DNA of 64,000 nucleotides from Pagrus major. Lineage: Eukaryota > Chordata > Actinopteri > Spariformes > Sparidae. The stretch spans positions 16,584,144 to 16,648,143 of the forward strand of contig NC_133224.1 of NCBI RefSeq assembly GCF_040436345.1, given 5' to 3'. Position 1 is the first letter of the stretch, and every line of letters starts with the position of its first letter. The notes beneath the pieces were generated by a model. It did no database searches. It saw only the letters and a program-made list of their open reading frames with translations, and had not been told where the DNA came from. Positions 35,277 through 46,355 of the stretch are shown one piece after another. The translations under genes and the position numbers were made by a program.

Positions 35277-36534
35277 TCTTGCTCCTGATGAGGCGGATAC
35301 GCCCGTTGCCAGGCCCTGGGATGAGTTGAAACCTGCCCTCCACTTTTATATGTATGCCTCCGCCATTGTGTCCAGTCTGTCCTCCATTTGGCACAACCTG
35401 ACCACACCTGATACGGGCCTTTGGGCTGGTTTCACACATTTTGATGGTGGCTGTGGTGTTTCGGGTGTCAGTGGTTGGATACCAGGTTTCCTTGCTGCAT
35501 CTCACCAGTCCTGCTGCATCCGTCATGTTGGGTGTGGATCTTTTGGTTACATATTCCAACTCTTCTCCTCGCACTACACAGAAAGGGAAGAGTAGTTTAT
35601 CAGGTTTACATACCACAGGTGGCATTGCTGTTGCTATGTCATAGCTGTCATGCTTTTTAAATCTATATGGGCATATCTGTGAGTCTTTACTCCATCCATC
35701 CAATTTCCCTGCCATGTGCATTGTACAAAAAGCAAAACATTCAGTTAGGTCTGAACAGTCACCTATGTGACTTCCTGGCAGTGGCATGAGCTGTGGTATT
35801 CTTTTGGCGTTGTGACATGCAATACACTCTTGTCGGTCTTTATTCTGTGCTTTGTACACTGCTTCAGCTGAGTAGGTTATCCACTGTTGAAACATGTTTG
35901 AGTCCCACTGTGTAGTTTTTAGTTTGGCCAAATCTCGTTTTTCTCGCTTGTTCATCAGCTGAATCCACTTGCTAGCTTCTACTGTTGTCATTTCCTGGTT
36001 TGTTTCTACCTCCTGACATGATGTGTTGGTGCATATTACCTGCAATGTCACCATCCCTTCTTCTCGGCAGTCAGCGGTGCGGGGTAATCCCACCCAATGT
36101 TTACCTGGAGCGTTGGCTGTTGTGATGTCGGTGGTTAGTACATACTCATATGTGTCCACTGTTACATACAGAAAGTGATGTGGTTCTCCTATTTGTAACA
36201 TGCCTTTATCAGTGGCTAACATAATCATGGCAAGTACACAATTAACATGTGGTGTGTTGATAGTGGCGGAAAAGGATTGTGTCATTAGGACTTCTCCTTC
36301 TCCCTCCCCCCTTGCGAAACCTGAAAGGGTTAGCACAAAGAAAAAGAAAACAAACAAACTAATCTGAGTCAGAGAACGCCCCCCCAGGCGTGAGTGGGCA
36401 GTCTGTATCTTGCAGGCCAGACGGTCCTGCACTTGCACTTTCTGGAGTGTCACCGCCTGTGGCAGTGCTGGCGGCATCATTCTTTGCAGCCGCTCCAATA
36501 CTATGATCAGTACGTGATAGGGGGGTACCGTCAC
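35119..36534 (-). CDS. env: retroviral Env-like ORF (surface-subunit type)
   Basis: The frame is open for 471 codons after the end of pol; the first ATG in this frame is at 36480. Residues 59-73 are strongly hydrophobic (around LFVFFFFVLTL) and look like a signal sequence. The rest is Cys-rich with at least three N-glycosylation sites (NTS, NMT, NTT), as expected for a secreted surface subunit. Position between pol and the 3' LTR also points to env. No furin site, fusion peptide, immunosuppressive-type motif, CX6CC or membrane anchor is visible in this frame or in the following ORFs. A transmembrane subunit is therefore missing, lost, or of an unfamiliar kind. I call it Env-like on position, signal sequence and Cys/glycan pattern, not on recognised homology. 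Confidence 0.6.
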   Translation of the reverse strand: MTVPPYHVLIIVLERLQRMMPPALPQAVTLQKVQVQDRLACKIQTAHSRLGGRSLTQISLFVFFFFVLTLSGFARGEGEGEVLMTQSFSATINTPHVNCVLAMIMLATDKGMLQIGEPHHFLYVTVDTYEYVLTTDITTANAPGKHWVGLPRTADCREEGMVTLQVICTNTSCQEVETNQEMTTVEASKWIQLMNKREKRDLAKLKTTQWDSNMFQQWITYSAEAVYKAQNKDRQECIACHNAKRIPQLMPLPGSHIGDCSDLTECFAFCTMHMAGKLDGWSKDSQICPYRFKKHDSYDIATAMPPVVCKPDKLLFPFCVVRGEELEYVTKRSTPNMTDAAGLVRCSKETWYPTTDTRNTTATIKMCETSPKARIRCGQVVPNGGQTGHNGGGIHIKVEGRFQLIPGPGNGRIRLIRSKSGSTPSRSLPNGELVQPSEPGWQGGQRTPSHRAHQTCTTRQVGPTASPTTTR

Positions 36535-38583
36535 GTCGGGCCCGTAATCGGGCTGAACGTCGTTCCCCTTGAGGCGATGCAGTGGGACCAGGTGTGGGGG
36601 GTGCCTTCCGCAGCCCCTTCAGCATGCTCAGGCAAATGCCCAGGCGAGTCTGGCGGTCGGTGACGGGTGCAGTGGTTACGATGGTACCAAAAGTTCTTAC
36701 CTTCTACTTTAAAGGCTGAGGGTGTAGTAAGTACCACCTTAAATGGCCCTTCCCTATGGGGCTCGTGCCACTGGCGTCTAAATACTCATACGAACACCTG
36801 GTCTCCCACTTGAGTCTCACGAACAACCACTGGAATTCCCTTATCGTCTCCTTTATTGGCTTCTTTCACCTGTTGGAAGACAAGTCTGTGGATTTGAGTT
36901 AAACCCCGTAAATAGTCCCCCAATTCTCACTCCAGCTGCTGAAGCGGTGGTCCCTCTATAGGGCCTCTGCACTGTGGCAGAGGCATTGGGCGTCCATTAA
37001 GCATTTCATGCGGGGTTAGATGGGTTAGTCTGTTAGTTTGCGAGCGCATAGACATTAGTGCTAATGGCAAAGCATCCACCCAGGTGAGTTTACCATTACT
37101 GCCAGCCATGATTTTGGCTATTTTAGTTTTTAATACACCATTTGCATGTTCTACAGAACCTTGTGACTGTGGGTGATACACACATCCATATTTCTGTTGT
37201 ATTCCAAGTGTTTTAAACATTTCTTTTATGACAGAGGACACAAAGTGCGGTCCGCTGTCTGATGAGATGGTGTCTGGCATGCCAAATCTGGGGAACACCT
37301 CTGTACACAAAAATTTAGCAGCTGCTCTGTCATCATTTCTAGAAGTTGGGCATGCCTCTACCCATCTACTGAATCAGCAAATTACCACAAACATATATCT
37401 TTTGCCTTGAACTCTATCCAGCATGTCTACATAATCCATCATCAGATGCCTAAATGGGCCTTCTGGTACTGGGATATGAGCCAATGGATGAGCGAATGAT
37501 TTGCGAACATTATATTTTGGACAATATATACATATGGCCAATTCTCTATCTACCATTGCCATCATGTATGGAGACCACCATACTGCTTGTAGTTTTCTCA
37601 AAACCTGAGCTCGTGAACAATGATCTGGCTCATGCATTTTCTTTATTGCTATCTTTAGCAATGACAGAGGTAGGACAAAGTGTCCATGACTGCTTCTCCA
37701 CAGTCCTTCATGGGGGGTCACTGTTCTGATTGCCCCCCTTTGAACCCATAAGCGTTTTTCTGCTTCTGGGACTTGGTTTTGTACCTCTATTAGTGAGGTT
37801 AAACTGGTTATAGGGGCACAGTCTTGCTCAAACAAAATTGGGGCTTGAGTTGCTTGCCCTGTAGCTTCTTTTGCTGCCTCATCAGCTAAATTATTTCCTC
37901 TAGCTACCAGTGAGTCGTTGGTCTGATGTGCTGCGCACTTAACTATAGCTAATTCTGTAGGCAATTGTATTGCCTGGATTAGCTCTGACACTCAATGTCC
38001 ATGTACTACAGGAGTGCCATCTGCACGAACAAAACCTCGCTGTTTCCAAATACTGGCATTAATCTAACAAACACCGTAACCATAAGCACTATCGGTATAG
38101 ATAGTTGCCCTTTTTCCTGCACCTAACTTACAAGCTGCAGTTAGGGCTTTTATCTCTGCTAATTGAGCTGAACATGGTTGATCTAAACGCACTGATAGGA
38201 GTTTGGTGAATGTATTATCTGGGTTCAACTGCACAACTCCATATCCTGCACAATTACCTATGTCACCTCGTACGCAAGATCCATCTACAAATAATGTTAG
38301 CTCTGATGGGATTGGTTGGTAGTACAAATTCTCGCGTATTTTCATGAAACTATCTGTTTCTTTAATCATGAGGAAAGCCATCAGTGGGCAACACCATTCT
38401 TGTCGCTGGGTTTATAGTGTTGCATCGCTGTATTGTAAGTTCTGTTCCTGATAACAAAACTTCATAACCAGTTCTTCTGGCTTGAGTTAATACAAACCGT
38501 GGGCTGGTTAGCATGGCATGTAACTGATGTGATGTATATAATGTAACAGGATGTCCCATTGTCAAGACTGATGCCTTTTTATA

Positions 38584-40690
38584 AGCATCCATCCATCCAT
38601 CCATCCATTATCTGCCGCTTATCCGGGGCCGGGTCGCGGGGGCAGCTGCCTGAGCAGGGATACCCAGACTTCCCTCTCCCCGGACACTTCCTCCAGCTCC
38701 TCCGGGAGGATCCCAAGGCGTTCCCAGGTCAGCCGGGTGACATAGTCACTCCAGCGTGTCCTGGGTCTTCCTCGGGGTCTCTTCCTCCTGGTGGGGCATG
38801 CCTGGAACACCTCCCGAGGGAGGCGTCCAGGGGGCATCCGATACAGATGCCCGAGCCACCTCAGCTGACTCCTCTCGATGTGGAGGAGCAGCGGTTCTAC
38901 TCCGAGCTCCTCCAGCGTGACAGAGCTCCTCACCCTATCTCTAAGGGAGCGCCCTGCCACCCTGCGGAGGAAACTCATTTCGGCCGCTTGTATCCGGGAT
39001 CTTATTCTTTCGGTCATGACCCAAAGTTCATGACCATAGGTGAGGGTAGGAACGTAGACTGACCGGTAAATCGAGAGCTTCGCCTTTCGGCTCAGCTCTC
39101 TCTTCACCACGACAGACCGATACAACGACCGCATTACTGCGGCCGCCGCACCGATCCGCCTGTCAATCTCACGCTCCATCCTTCCCTCACTCGTGAACAA
39201 GACCCCGAGATACTTAAACTCCTCCACTTGAGGCAGGAACTCTCCCCCAACCTGGAGGGAACAAGCCACCTTTTTCCGGTCGAGAACCATGGCCTCAGAC
39301 TTGGAGGTGCTGATTCTCATCCCAACTGCTTCACACTCGGCTGCAAACCGCCCCAGAACATGCTGGAGGTCCCGGCTCGAAGGAGCCAACAAGACAACAT
39401 CATCTGCGAAAAGCAGGGATGAAATCCGGTGGCTCCCGAACCAGATCCCCTCCGGCCCATGACTGCGCCTAGAAATTCTGTCCATAAAAATAATGAACAG
39501 AACCGGTGACAAAGGGCAGCCCTGCCGGAGTCCAACATGTACTGGAAACAGGTCTGACTTACTGCCGGCAATGCGAACCAAGCTCCTGCTCCGGTCGTAC
39601 AGGGACCGTACAGCCCTTAGTAGAGGGCCCTCGACCCCGTACTCCCGAAGCACCCCCCACAGAATGCCACGAGGGACACGGTCGAATGCCTTCTCCAAGT
39701 CCACAAAACACATGTGGACTGGTTGGGCAAACTCCCATGAACCCTCCAGCACCCTGCTGAGGGTATAGAGCTGGTCCAGTGTTCCACGGCCAGGACGAAA
39801 ACTGCATTGTTCCTCCTGAATCCGAGGTTCGACTATCGGCCGAATTCTCCTCTCCAGTACCCTGGAATAGACTTTACCAGGGAGGCTGAGGAGTGTGATC
39901 CCCCGGTAGTTGGAACACACCCTCCGGTCCCCCTTTTTGAATAGAGGGACCACCACCCCGGTCTGCCAGTCCAGAGGCACTGTCCCCGACTGCCACGCGA
40001 TGTTGCAGAGACGTGTCAGCCAAGACAGCCCCACAACATCCAAAGACTTGAGGTACTCAGGGCGGATCTCATCCACCCCCGGTGCTTTGCCACCGGGCAG
40101 CTTCCGGACTACCTCGGTGACTTCGGCTTGGGTGATGAATGGATCAACCTCCGAGTCCCCAGCCTCTGCTTCCTCTATGGAAGACGTGTCAGTGGGATTG
40201 AGGAGATCCTCGAAGTACTCCTTCCACCGCCCGACGATATCCCCAGTCGAGGTCAACAGCTCCCCGCCTCCACCGTAAACAGTGTTGGCGGGGTGCTGCT
40301 TCCCCTTCCTAAGGCGCCGGATGGTTTGCCAGAATTTCCTCGAGGCCGACCGGTAGTCCTTCTCCATGGCCTCCCCGAACTTTTCCCAGGCCCGAGTCTT
40401 TGCTTCCGCGACCGCCCGTGCTGCAGCACGCTTGGCCTGCCGGTACCCGTCAGCTGCCTCAGGAGTCCCCCGAGCCAGCCAAGCTCGATAGGACTCCTTC
40501 TTCAGCTTGACAGCATCCCTTACTGTCGGTGTCCACCACCGAGTTCGGGGATTGCCGCCACGACAGGCACCGGAGACCTTACGGCCACAGCTCCGAACAG
40601 CCGCGTCAACAATGGAGGCAGAGAACAAGGCCCATTCGGACTCAATGTCCCCAGCCTCCCTCGGGATCTGGTCAAAGCTAGCTAATCCCT
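38584..40690 (-). mobile_element. Rex3/RTE-type LINE inserted in retroviral pol
   Basis: A 2.1-kb minus-strand LINE, 5'-truncated, ends GGATAAGCGGCAGATAATGGATGG followed by further GGAT units. This is the 3' end that marks teleost Rex3-like RTE elements. It interrupts the RNase H frame: pol codons up to EEGLPP lie on one side and AYKKAS on the other. The target duplication is too short to define, perhaps only GCT. It must be younger than the retrovirus. Confidence 0.9.
38619..40628 (-). CDS. Rex3/RTE-type reverse transcriptase, open, 5'-truncated
   Basis: A 669-codon frame without stops, open further upstream to the 5' junction near 40683. It contains the RT domain: KAPGVDEIRPEYLK, FKKGDRRVCSNYRGI, CFVDLEKAFDRVPR with the first catalytic Asp, GLRQGCPLSPVLF, and LLFADDVVLLA with the catalytic FADD. 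The C-terminal region (RSQLRWLGHLYRMPPGR, RPRGRPRTRWSDYV) is the usual RTE/Rex3 ending. The N-terminal endonuclease is absent, so the copy is dead on arrival despite the clean frame. The unbroken frame and the higher GC content than the surrounding retrovirus indicate a recent insertion. Confidence 0.85.
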   Translation of the reverse strand: MFSASIVDAAVRSCGRKVSGACRGGNPRTRWWTPTVRDAVKLKKESYRAWLARGTPEAADGYRQAKRAAARAVAEAKTRAWEKFGEAMEKDYRSASRKFWQTIRRLRKGKQHPANTVYGGGGELLTSTGDIVGRWKEYFEDLLNPTDTSSIEEAEAGDSEVDPFITQAEVTEVVRKLPGGKAPGVDEIRPEYLKSLDVVGLSWLTRLCNIAWQSGTVPLDWQTGVVVPLFKKGDRRVCSNYRGITLLSLPGKVYSRVLERRIRPIVEPRIQEEQCSFRPGRGTLDQLYTLSRVLEGSWEFAQPVHMCFVDLEKAFDRVPRGILWGVLREYGVEGPLLRAVRSLYDRSRSLVRIAGSKSDLFPVHVGLRQGCPLSPVLFIIFMDRISRRSHGPEGIWFGSHRISSLLFADDVVLLAPSSRDLQHVLGRFAAECEAVGMRISTSKSEAMVLDRKKVACSLQVGGEFLPQVEEFKYLGVLFTSEGRMEREIDRRIGAAAAVMRSLYRSVVVKRELSRKAKLSIYRSVYVPTLTYGHELWVMTERIRSRIQAAEMSFLRRVAGRSLRDRVRSSVTLEELGVEPLLLHIERSQLRWLGHLYRMPPGRLPREVFQACPTRRKRPRGRPRTRWSDYVTRLTWERLGILPEELEEVSGEREVWVSLLRQLPPRPGPG

Positions 40691-42829
40691 GATATCAGGG
40701 AGGCAGGCCTTCTTCTATGTTATCCAGTCTTGTGCTATAATAAGCCAATGGTTGTTTTCCTGTGGGGGAATCCTGCATTAACACAGCACATGCATAACCT
40801 TGTTGTTCAGCTGCATAAAGATGAAATGGTTTACTATAATCTGGGGTGGCCAGAGCGGGGGCAGTCTGCATATCTGTTTTAAGGAGGAAGAATGCTTTTT
40901 CGGCTTCCTTTGTCCAATTTAACTGGGCTGACCTGTTTGTCTGCCCTGCAGCATGTATCAGAGCTCTCAATGGAGCTGTTTTGATTGCATAGTCACATAT
41001 CCATGGTCTGCTGTAACCAGTCATGCCCAGAAAAGACAACATTTGCCCCACCGTTTGCGGTTTCGGAGCCTTTGTTACAGCTTCAACTTGAGAGGGTGCA
41101 ATTTGTCTTTTATTCCCACTCAGTTGCCGGCCTAAGTATTATACTGTTTGTTGACAAAACTGCAGTTTGCTTTTACTGACCTTATGTCCACCTGCTGCTA
41201 GTGCTTTCAGAACTGTAATTGAGTCCTTTTTGCACTGCTCTTGGCTGTCTGAGCATATGAGAATGTCATCAACATACATCAAAGTGGTGGACTGAACATT
41301 TAAATGTTACAGGTCTTCTGCTAGAACTTTGTTAAATATTGATGGAGAGTGCACGAACCCTTGTGGCAGTCTGCTGTAAGTGTACTGCTGTCCTTGATAA
41401 GTAAATGCAAACAGATATTGTGACTCTGGATGAACTGGCACACTGAAAAATGCAGAGCACAAGTCTATTACCGTGTACCATTTTGTCTCCGGAGGAATGT
41501 TGGACAGTAATGTATGTGGATCTGGTACGATTGGTGTTTCTTCTGTTACTATGGCGTTTATTGCTCTTAGATCATGCACCAACCTATAGTCGTTGGAATT
41601 TAGTTTCCTTATTGGAAAAATTGGTGTATTGCACGGGCTTTTAGTCTTTATTAGAACTCCTGCCTCTAATAATCCTTCTATAGTTGGTTTTATGCCATTG
41701 ATTGCTTCCTGTCTGAGAGGATATTGTTTTGGTATGGTAAACGTACGTCTGTTTTTATTTGAAATTGCTGTGGGGTTGCTGATTTCACTAAACCAACATC
41801 AGTTTTATGTGCTGACCATACTTGTGGCGGGACTTCTGACAACAGGTCTTCATGATCTTTGGTCAAGAACATTTGTGTCTTTTCTTCTGTGGGCAACAAC
41901 ACTTTTTCTGCAATCACTTCGTCAGCTTTTTTGTATGAAATTCTCAGAAAATGTCCATCTGGTGACGTATGGATATATTGATTGTCTGTGGAAATCCATT
42001 CTTGGATTTGTTGAGCTTCTTTTATCATTGGTCCTAATTCATGTGATTCATGTCCAGCTACCACCAGCAATGTCACATGGGGTGATGAGTTAGGATCTTG
42101 AAACCACTCTTTCATATCTTCTGAGAGCCTGACTGCTGCTGCTGTTCCTTGAGGTCCCATTATGATGTCCTCATATTGTATGACTGTCGTGGTGTGATTA
42201 ATCAGTTCGTTCCAACATGCATCATAGTCCTCTTGTTCACCATCAGCATCATACATCATGGCACAGTGAAGTGGAAGAGTGGGTTCTTGGGCTGCTTCAT
42301 AATAGTGTGTAACAAATAGCTTCCATGTTTCCCATTCTTGATGCAGAAAAGAGTTTGGTGAGGTTATTTTCATCCAATATACATGTGCTTCTTTGGTCAC
42401 CATATGTTGTTCCATCACTGGTGCCATTAATGTCTGCAGATTTCCTTCTGGCAGATCGAAATGTAAGCCATCCGGTGTGCACATTATTCTTGCTTGTAGT
42501 GTACACAAAATGTCTCTTCCTAATAGATTGATGGGTGTGTCAACTGAGTAGAGTAGTGGCGCATAAACAGTTCTTCCTGCAATTTTCATAGGAACTGGTT
42601 CTGTCATTGGTATTATTTGAGTCCTCCCAGAGAAACCAACTGTCCGAATTTTTGCTGATGAAAGGGGAAGCCCAGCTCCTTCTTTTCCAATACAGGAGTG
42701 TGTTGCTCCTGTGTCCACCATAAAATTATGCTGACGATTCTGTATTGTTACCTCTATGGTGGGCTCAGTTTGTGGTTGCATGGTTAGAACAGGTGTTATA
42801 ACTTCCCCTTCAGGTTTCTCTGGGCATCC

Positions 42830-44830
42830 CTATTGCCATTGTGCTGCGGGTCCCATCCAGGGATTGGTTGGGCAGTTTCTCTGCAAGTGTCCAGATTGTC
42901 CACATCCCCAGCATTGGCTGTTTTGTCGTTGTGTGTTTTGTGCTGGTTGGCCATATGAAGGCTGTTGACGTTGGTATTGCATTTGTGGAGGTCCTCTTCT
43001 CCATCTTCCTCTTTGTGGCGGTCCTCCATTTTGATTTGCTCTTCCTCTACCCTGTGGCGGGTAGCCGGCGTTTCCTCCTTGGTCAAAATGCACGTGTATT
43101 GGAGGAGCTTGTTGCATTGTTGTTGGAGCTGTTGCATAGTTTGGTTGCTGGACAGCTGAGGGCTGTTGCAGAGTTTGTGGTGGTGCCGCTGCTGCTGCAA
43201 ACATTGGTGCCTGAGTGATTGCTGGCTCAGCTTTTACCTCAGGTGCAGGATTAGGCTTGATTTGTGATGCTGTAGTTGTCACTGATGCTTGGTATTTAGC
43301 CTTATCTTTGTCTTTCTTGATGGTCTTGGTCAATTCTCCAATCTGGAGTTGTGTTAGCTTCCCAGCTAACATTCTGCTCTGTTCTTCTTGGCTTGACTTT
43401 TCAGCTCTGTATGTATCCACATAATGTACAATGTGTTCTGAAAACACAGGCCAGTCCATTTTCATCAGGCCAACTACTTGGTTTAGTTTATTTTGTACTT
43501 CTTTTGGCATGGCATTTTTCACATACAGCTTGAACAGAGCTTTAGATGCTTCATTTGCGTTCCAGTCACTTCCAGTTTCTTCTTTCCACTTTCTTTGAAA
43601 CTCATGTAAAAACTGTGTTGGATTTTCTCCTTCTTTCAAAGTCTGCCTTTCCAGCTTGGATGGATCCATTTTAGATGGATACTTGTTTCGTAATGCCTCC
43701 CATATTTTTGTTCGATAGTGTCCAAAGGGTTTAGCATCATGATAGTGATTATGATTTAATGCTCTTGCGCTTCCGTCTGTGCTTTACATTCATGGTACCA
43801 CTGCTTTTCCTCCCATGTGGCCTCTCCAGTTTCTATTTTTTCTTCTATTTCTCTGCATCTTTGTATTCCAAACTCCATTTCCCATGGTTCAATTTGGCCT
43901 CTGTGCAACTGTCTGTCGCCTGGGTGGGAGTACTTGAGCCATTCTCTCACTCCCCTTCTGTCTTCACAGGGGAGTCTGTGTGCATGTGGTTTTTGACTTT
44001 CTTCCAGCTTCTCCATCATCCTGCTGAACTCCTCGAACACTTTAGGGTCTAGTGCATGTTGTGTTGGAGTAGAGTGACGTGCTGTACCATGTTGTTGTTG
44101 CTCTCTGCTTTTCACCGTCTGTGTTTCGGACGGTGCTGGCGATAAGTCACGGTCAAGATCAGTCACATCACTGTCATGGTCGCTTCCTTCTCTGTCTAAA
44201 TTTTCTGCTAAATGCTCAGAGGTTTGGCTGTGGTCTAAATCCTCTGAAATACTACCCTGACTGTGTGTTCTTTTGTGCTGTGCTGAGCGTTGGCTAGTTT
44301 CAAGGTCTTCACTAATCTTTTGGCTTTTGTGTGTGTTATCTGCTTCTGATGTTCCGTTTTCTCTCTCAAGTCTACTGTAAGTTTTCCCACTATTCTCCCA
44401 TCCACTTCTCTCAGTGGAAACTGTCTTATTTCCTCCCCAGACACGTATGGCGGTGGCGGTGTTTGTGCTTCTAAGACCGGAGCAGTGGGCTTTGTTTTAT
44501 TCTGCTCCCTTTTTTGTTGTACTGCCATTAGCCTCTGTGTTCCTTCTATTTTGAAGTACTGCAGCACATCTCTCTGTTCAGTGTGATTCATCTTTTTATT
44601 TTGATGCTTTTTTATCATTTTTTAGGTCTTTCTCAGTAATTCAGCCTCTATTCGGGCCCACAATAATTTAGGTCAAAAGTCCCTGTTATCGGCCACTTAG
44701 TGGCTCCGGAGGATACTCTGTGCCACTTTTTCATGCACTCCTGGATTTTTCTCTTTTGTGTTGGGTGTTTCAACATTACTAGTTCAACTGGTGTCAATCC
44801 CGTCGGCCGCTTACTGTGCGTTATGCCCAT
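42830..44830 (-). pseudogene. gag: retroviral gag, at least three frameshifts
   Basis: The likely start is ATG 44830, with MGITHSK, an N-terminal Gly context for myristoylation as in matrix proteins. Frames change between 44650 and 44618, near 44235-44166 and near 43756. The segment at 44235-44618 holds a PPPPY late-domain-type motif. The segment 42830-43669 holds the end of capsid (TLKEGENPTQFLHEFQ, major-homology-like), a Gln/Pro-rich stretch and a single zinc knuckle CWGCGQSGHLQRNC (CX2CX4HX4C). It ends in TAG at 42830-42832, followed in the same frame by pol. Gag would form the virion core; this copy cannot make it intact. Confidence 0.85.
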
Positions 44831-46334
44831 TCTGTTAGACGCTAACTGGTACAGCAGGCCCCACGCTGCTTTTATCTTCTATTTTTCTTTCTTGCCGCCG
44901 TTATCTTTTTAGATTAGACTGCTCCTCTTCTGGCCCTCCAATTATTTATCTCTTTTTCTCTTAATCAATTTCAATATTATTATATTATTGTTATATATTA
45001 TATATTATTTATTATTTACATATTTTTGTCAAAAAAATGTTTTCTTAATTTCTTCTTTACTGCGTTTTACTGCTTTTATTTTCTTAATATTTCTTAATAA
45101 TTTATTTCTTAATATAATTTTATTTCTTATAACTTGTTCTGCCTCAATTATTCTCTTTATTATTTACACAGTACTCATACTCCTCTTTTATTTTTATGAC
45201 ATATATTCATGCATATTTCAACTTTCATGCTTTTTTTGTACATATATTTACAAAGGCCTTATGCTATTTTCTTTTTTTTTTTTTCTACTCTACAGCTGTT
45301 TCACTACTATGTCACAGCCCTCTTACTTAGGCGCTGTCTCTGGATCCTTTTATCTTATTTTAGTCATCCCAGAGAGGGCACGATGACCTGGCTTCCCTGC
45401 CATACAGAACTTCCCGCATCTAAATCACCCCGGAGAGGGCACGGTGATTATACATAAGACCGCCAGTTCTCTTGACCCTTCACCCGGGTCGCAACGAGCT
45501 ATTGTTTAAATCTCAAACCACAACAACAACTTATTTAACGACTTATTCAGACTCTTTAAACAACGATAACAACTGATTAGACACTTAGACAACGATAACA
45601 ACTTGTTCAGACATTAACACGCATTTTATCCTCAGCTGATCTGTCCCTCCTCCTTACTCTTCACAGCTAGAATTATTTGTTTCAACAGATAATGGATTAG
45701 TACTATTTTCTTGTGTCATCATTCTTGGTACTGCCGCATATTTTACAAAATACCATATTATTCCACTTCATAGACTCAAACACATACAAATCCACATGCA
45801 AATTAACATGTTAAAAAGCATCCTTTCACATTTATCCATCTTTCTTCATGCATATTTTTGTTTTACCATTAAAATTTGATTAGGACAGGCTATGCATGAA
45901 CATTAATATTCAGACATAATTCACATGCACGCATGAATTGACTTGACTAAATCACACATTTACATAATATGACTTAAACATACATATATAATCATTAATC
46001 ACACATACTCACGATTTTGACCTGAAGACTGCTGTCACGCCATTTAAATACCTCAATTCAGGTTATTATTTTTACAATTTAAAATTTAATTTAATTTAAT
46101 TTTATATATTTTTTTAATTTATTTTAATTTTAATTTTTATCAGTTTTAGGTTCTTTTGGAGAGGTTTTAGCAAAATACCTGAGACTTGCTGGGAAGGAGC
46201 GGACAGCATTACTCATGTAAAATAATAATAATAATAAATTTGTCTCACCTTAATGGTGGATGTGGGGCGCGCCTGAGTTCCGCCGTCCTTTCCCGCCCAG
46301 TCCCTTTGCCGCAGGCTGTGTGCCGGTCACTCCT
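44831..46334 (-). other. retroviral 5' leader
   Basis: About 1.5 kb between the primer binding site and the gag start. It is AT-rich, with A/T runs near 46080-46140 and 45270-45285. The phrases GTCATCCCAGAGAGGGCACG (45361) and a nearby copy at 45428 recur and may be a small internal repeat. No protein is supported here; packaging signals would be expected in this region. Confidence 0.5.
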
Positions 46335-46352
46335 CCGCGGCTAGCGTCGCCA
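46335..46352 (-). promoter_or_regulatory. candidate primer binding site
   Basis: On the minus strand, TGGCGACGCTAGCCGCGG begins three bases after the 5' LTR. It starts with TGG as required for pairing to a tRNA CCA end. Beyond the first seven or so bases I cannot match it to a tRNA, so the primer is unassigned. Confidence 0.5.
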
Positions 46353-46355
46353 AAA

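Larger units (their letters stand above)
36531..42829 (-). pseudogene. pol: retroviral pro-pol, many stops, split by a LINE
   Basis: Minus-strand pol follows gag in frame after a TAG. Protease (42781 down) has DTGATHSC and LLGRDIL. Reverse transcriptase has VHDLRAIN, VIDLCSAFF, LPQGF and, near 41270, YVDD. RNase H has FVDGSC, AEIKAL and YTDSAYG. Integrase has an HHCC-type region, core Asp in MMDYVDM, Asp in SDSGPHF and Glu in SVEHANG, and a C-terminal part with EPHREGPFKVVLTTP. All catalytic residues I can check are retained. A frameshift lies near 41740. Stops in an otherwise continuous frame occur at 41307, 41139, 40695 (LINE junction), 38064, 37992, 37374, 36927 and 36786. The LINE at 38.6-40.7 kb splits RNase H. 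The copy cannot make active pol. Confidence 0.9.

Noticed and set aside
38559..40692. Plus-strand frames over the Rex3-like LINE
   Set aside because: They are shadows of the GC-rich minus-strand reverse transcriptase frame.
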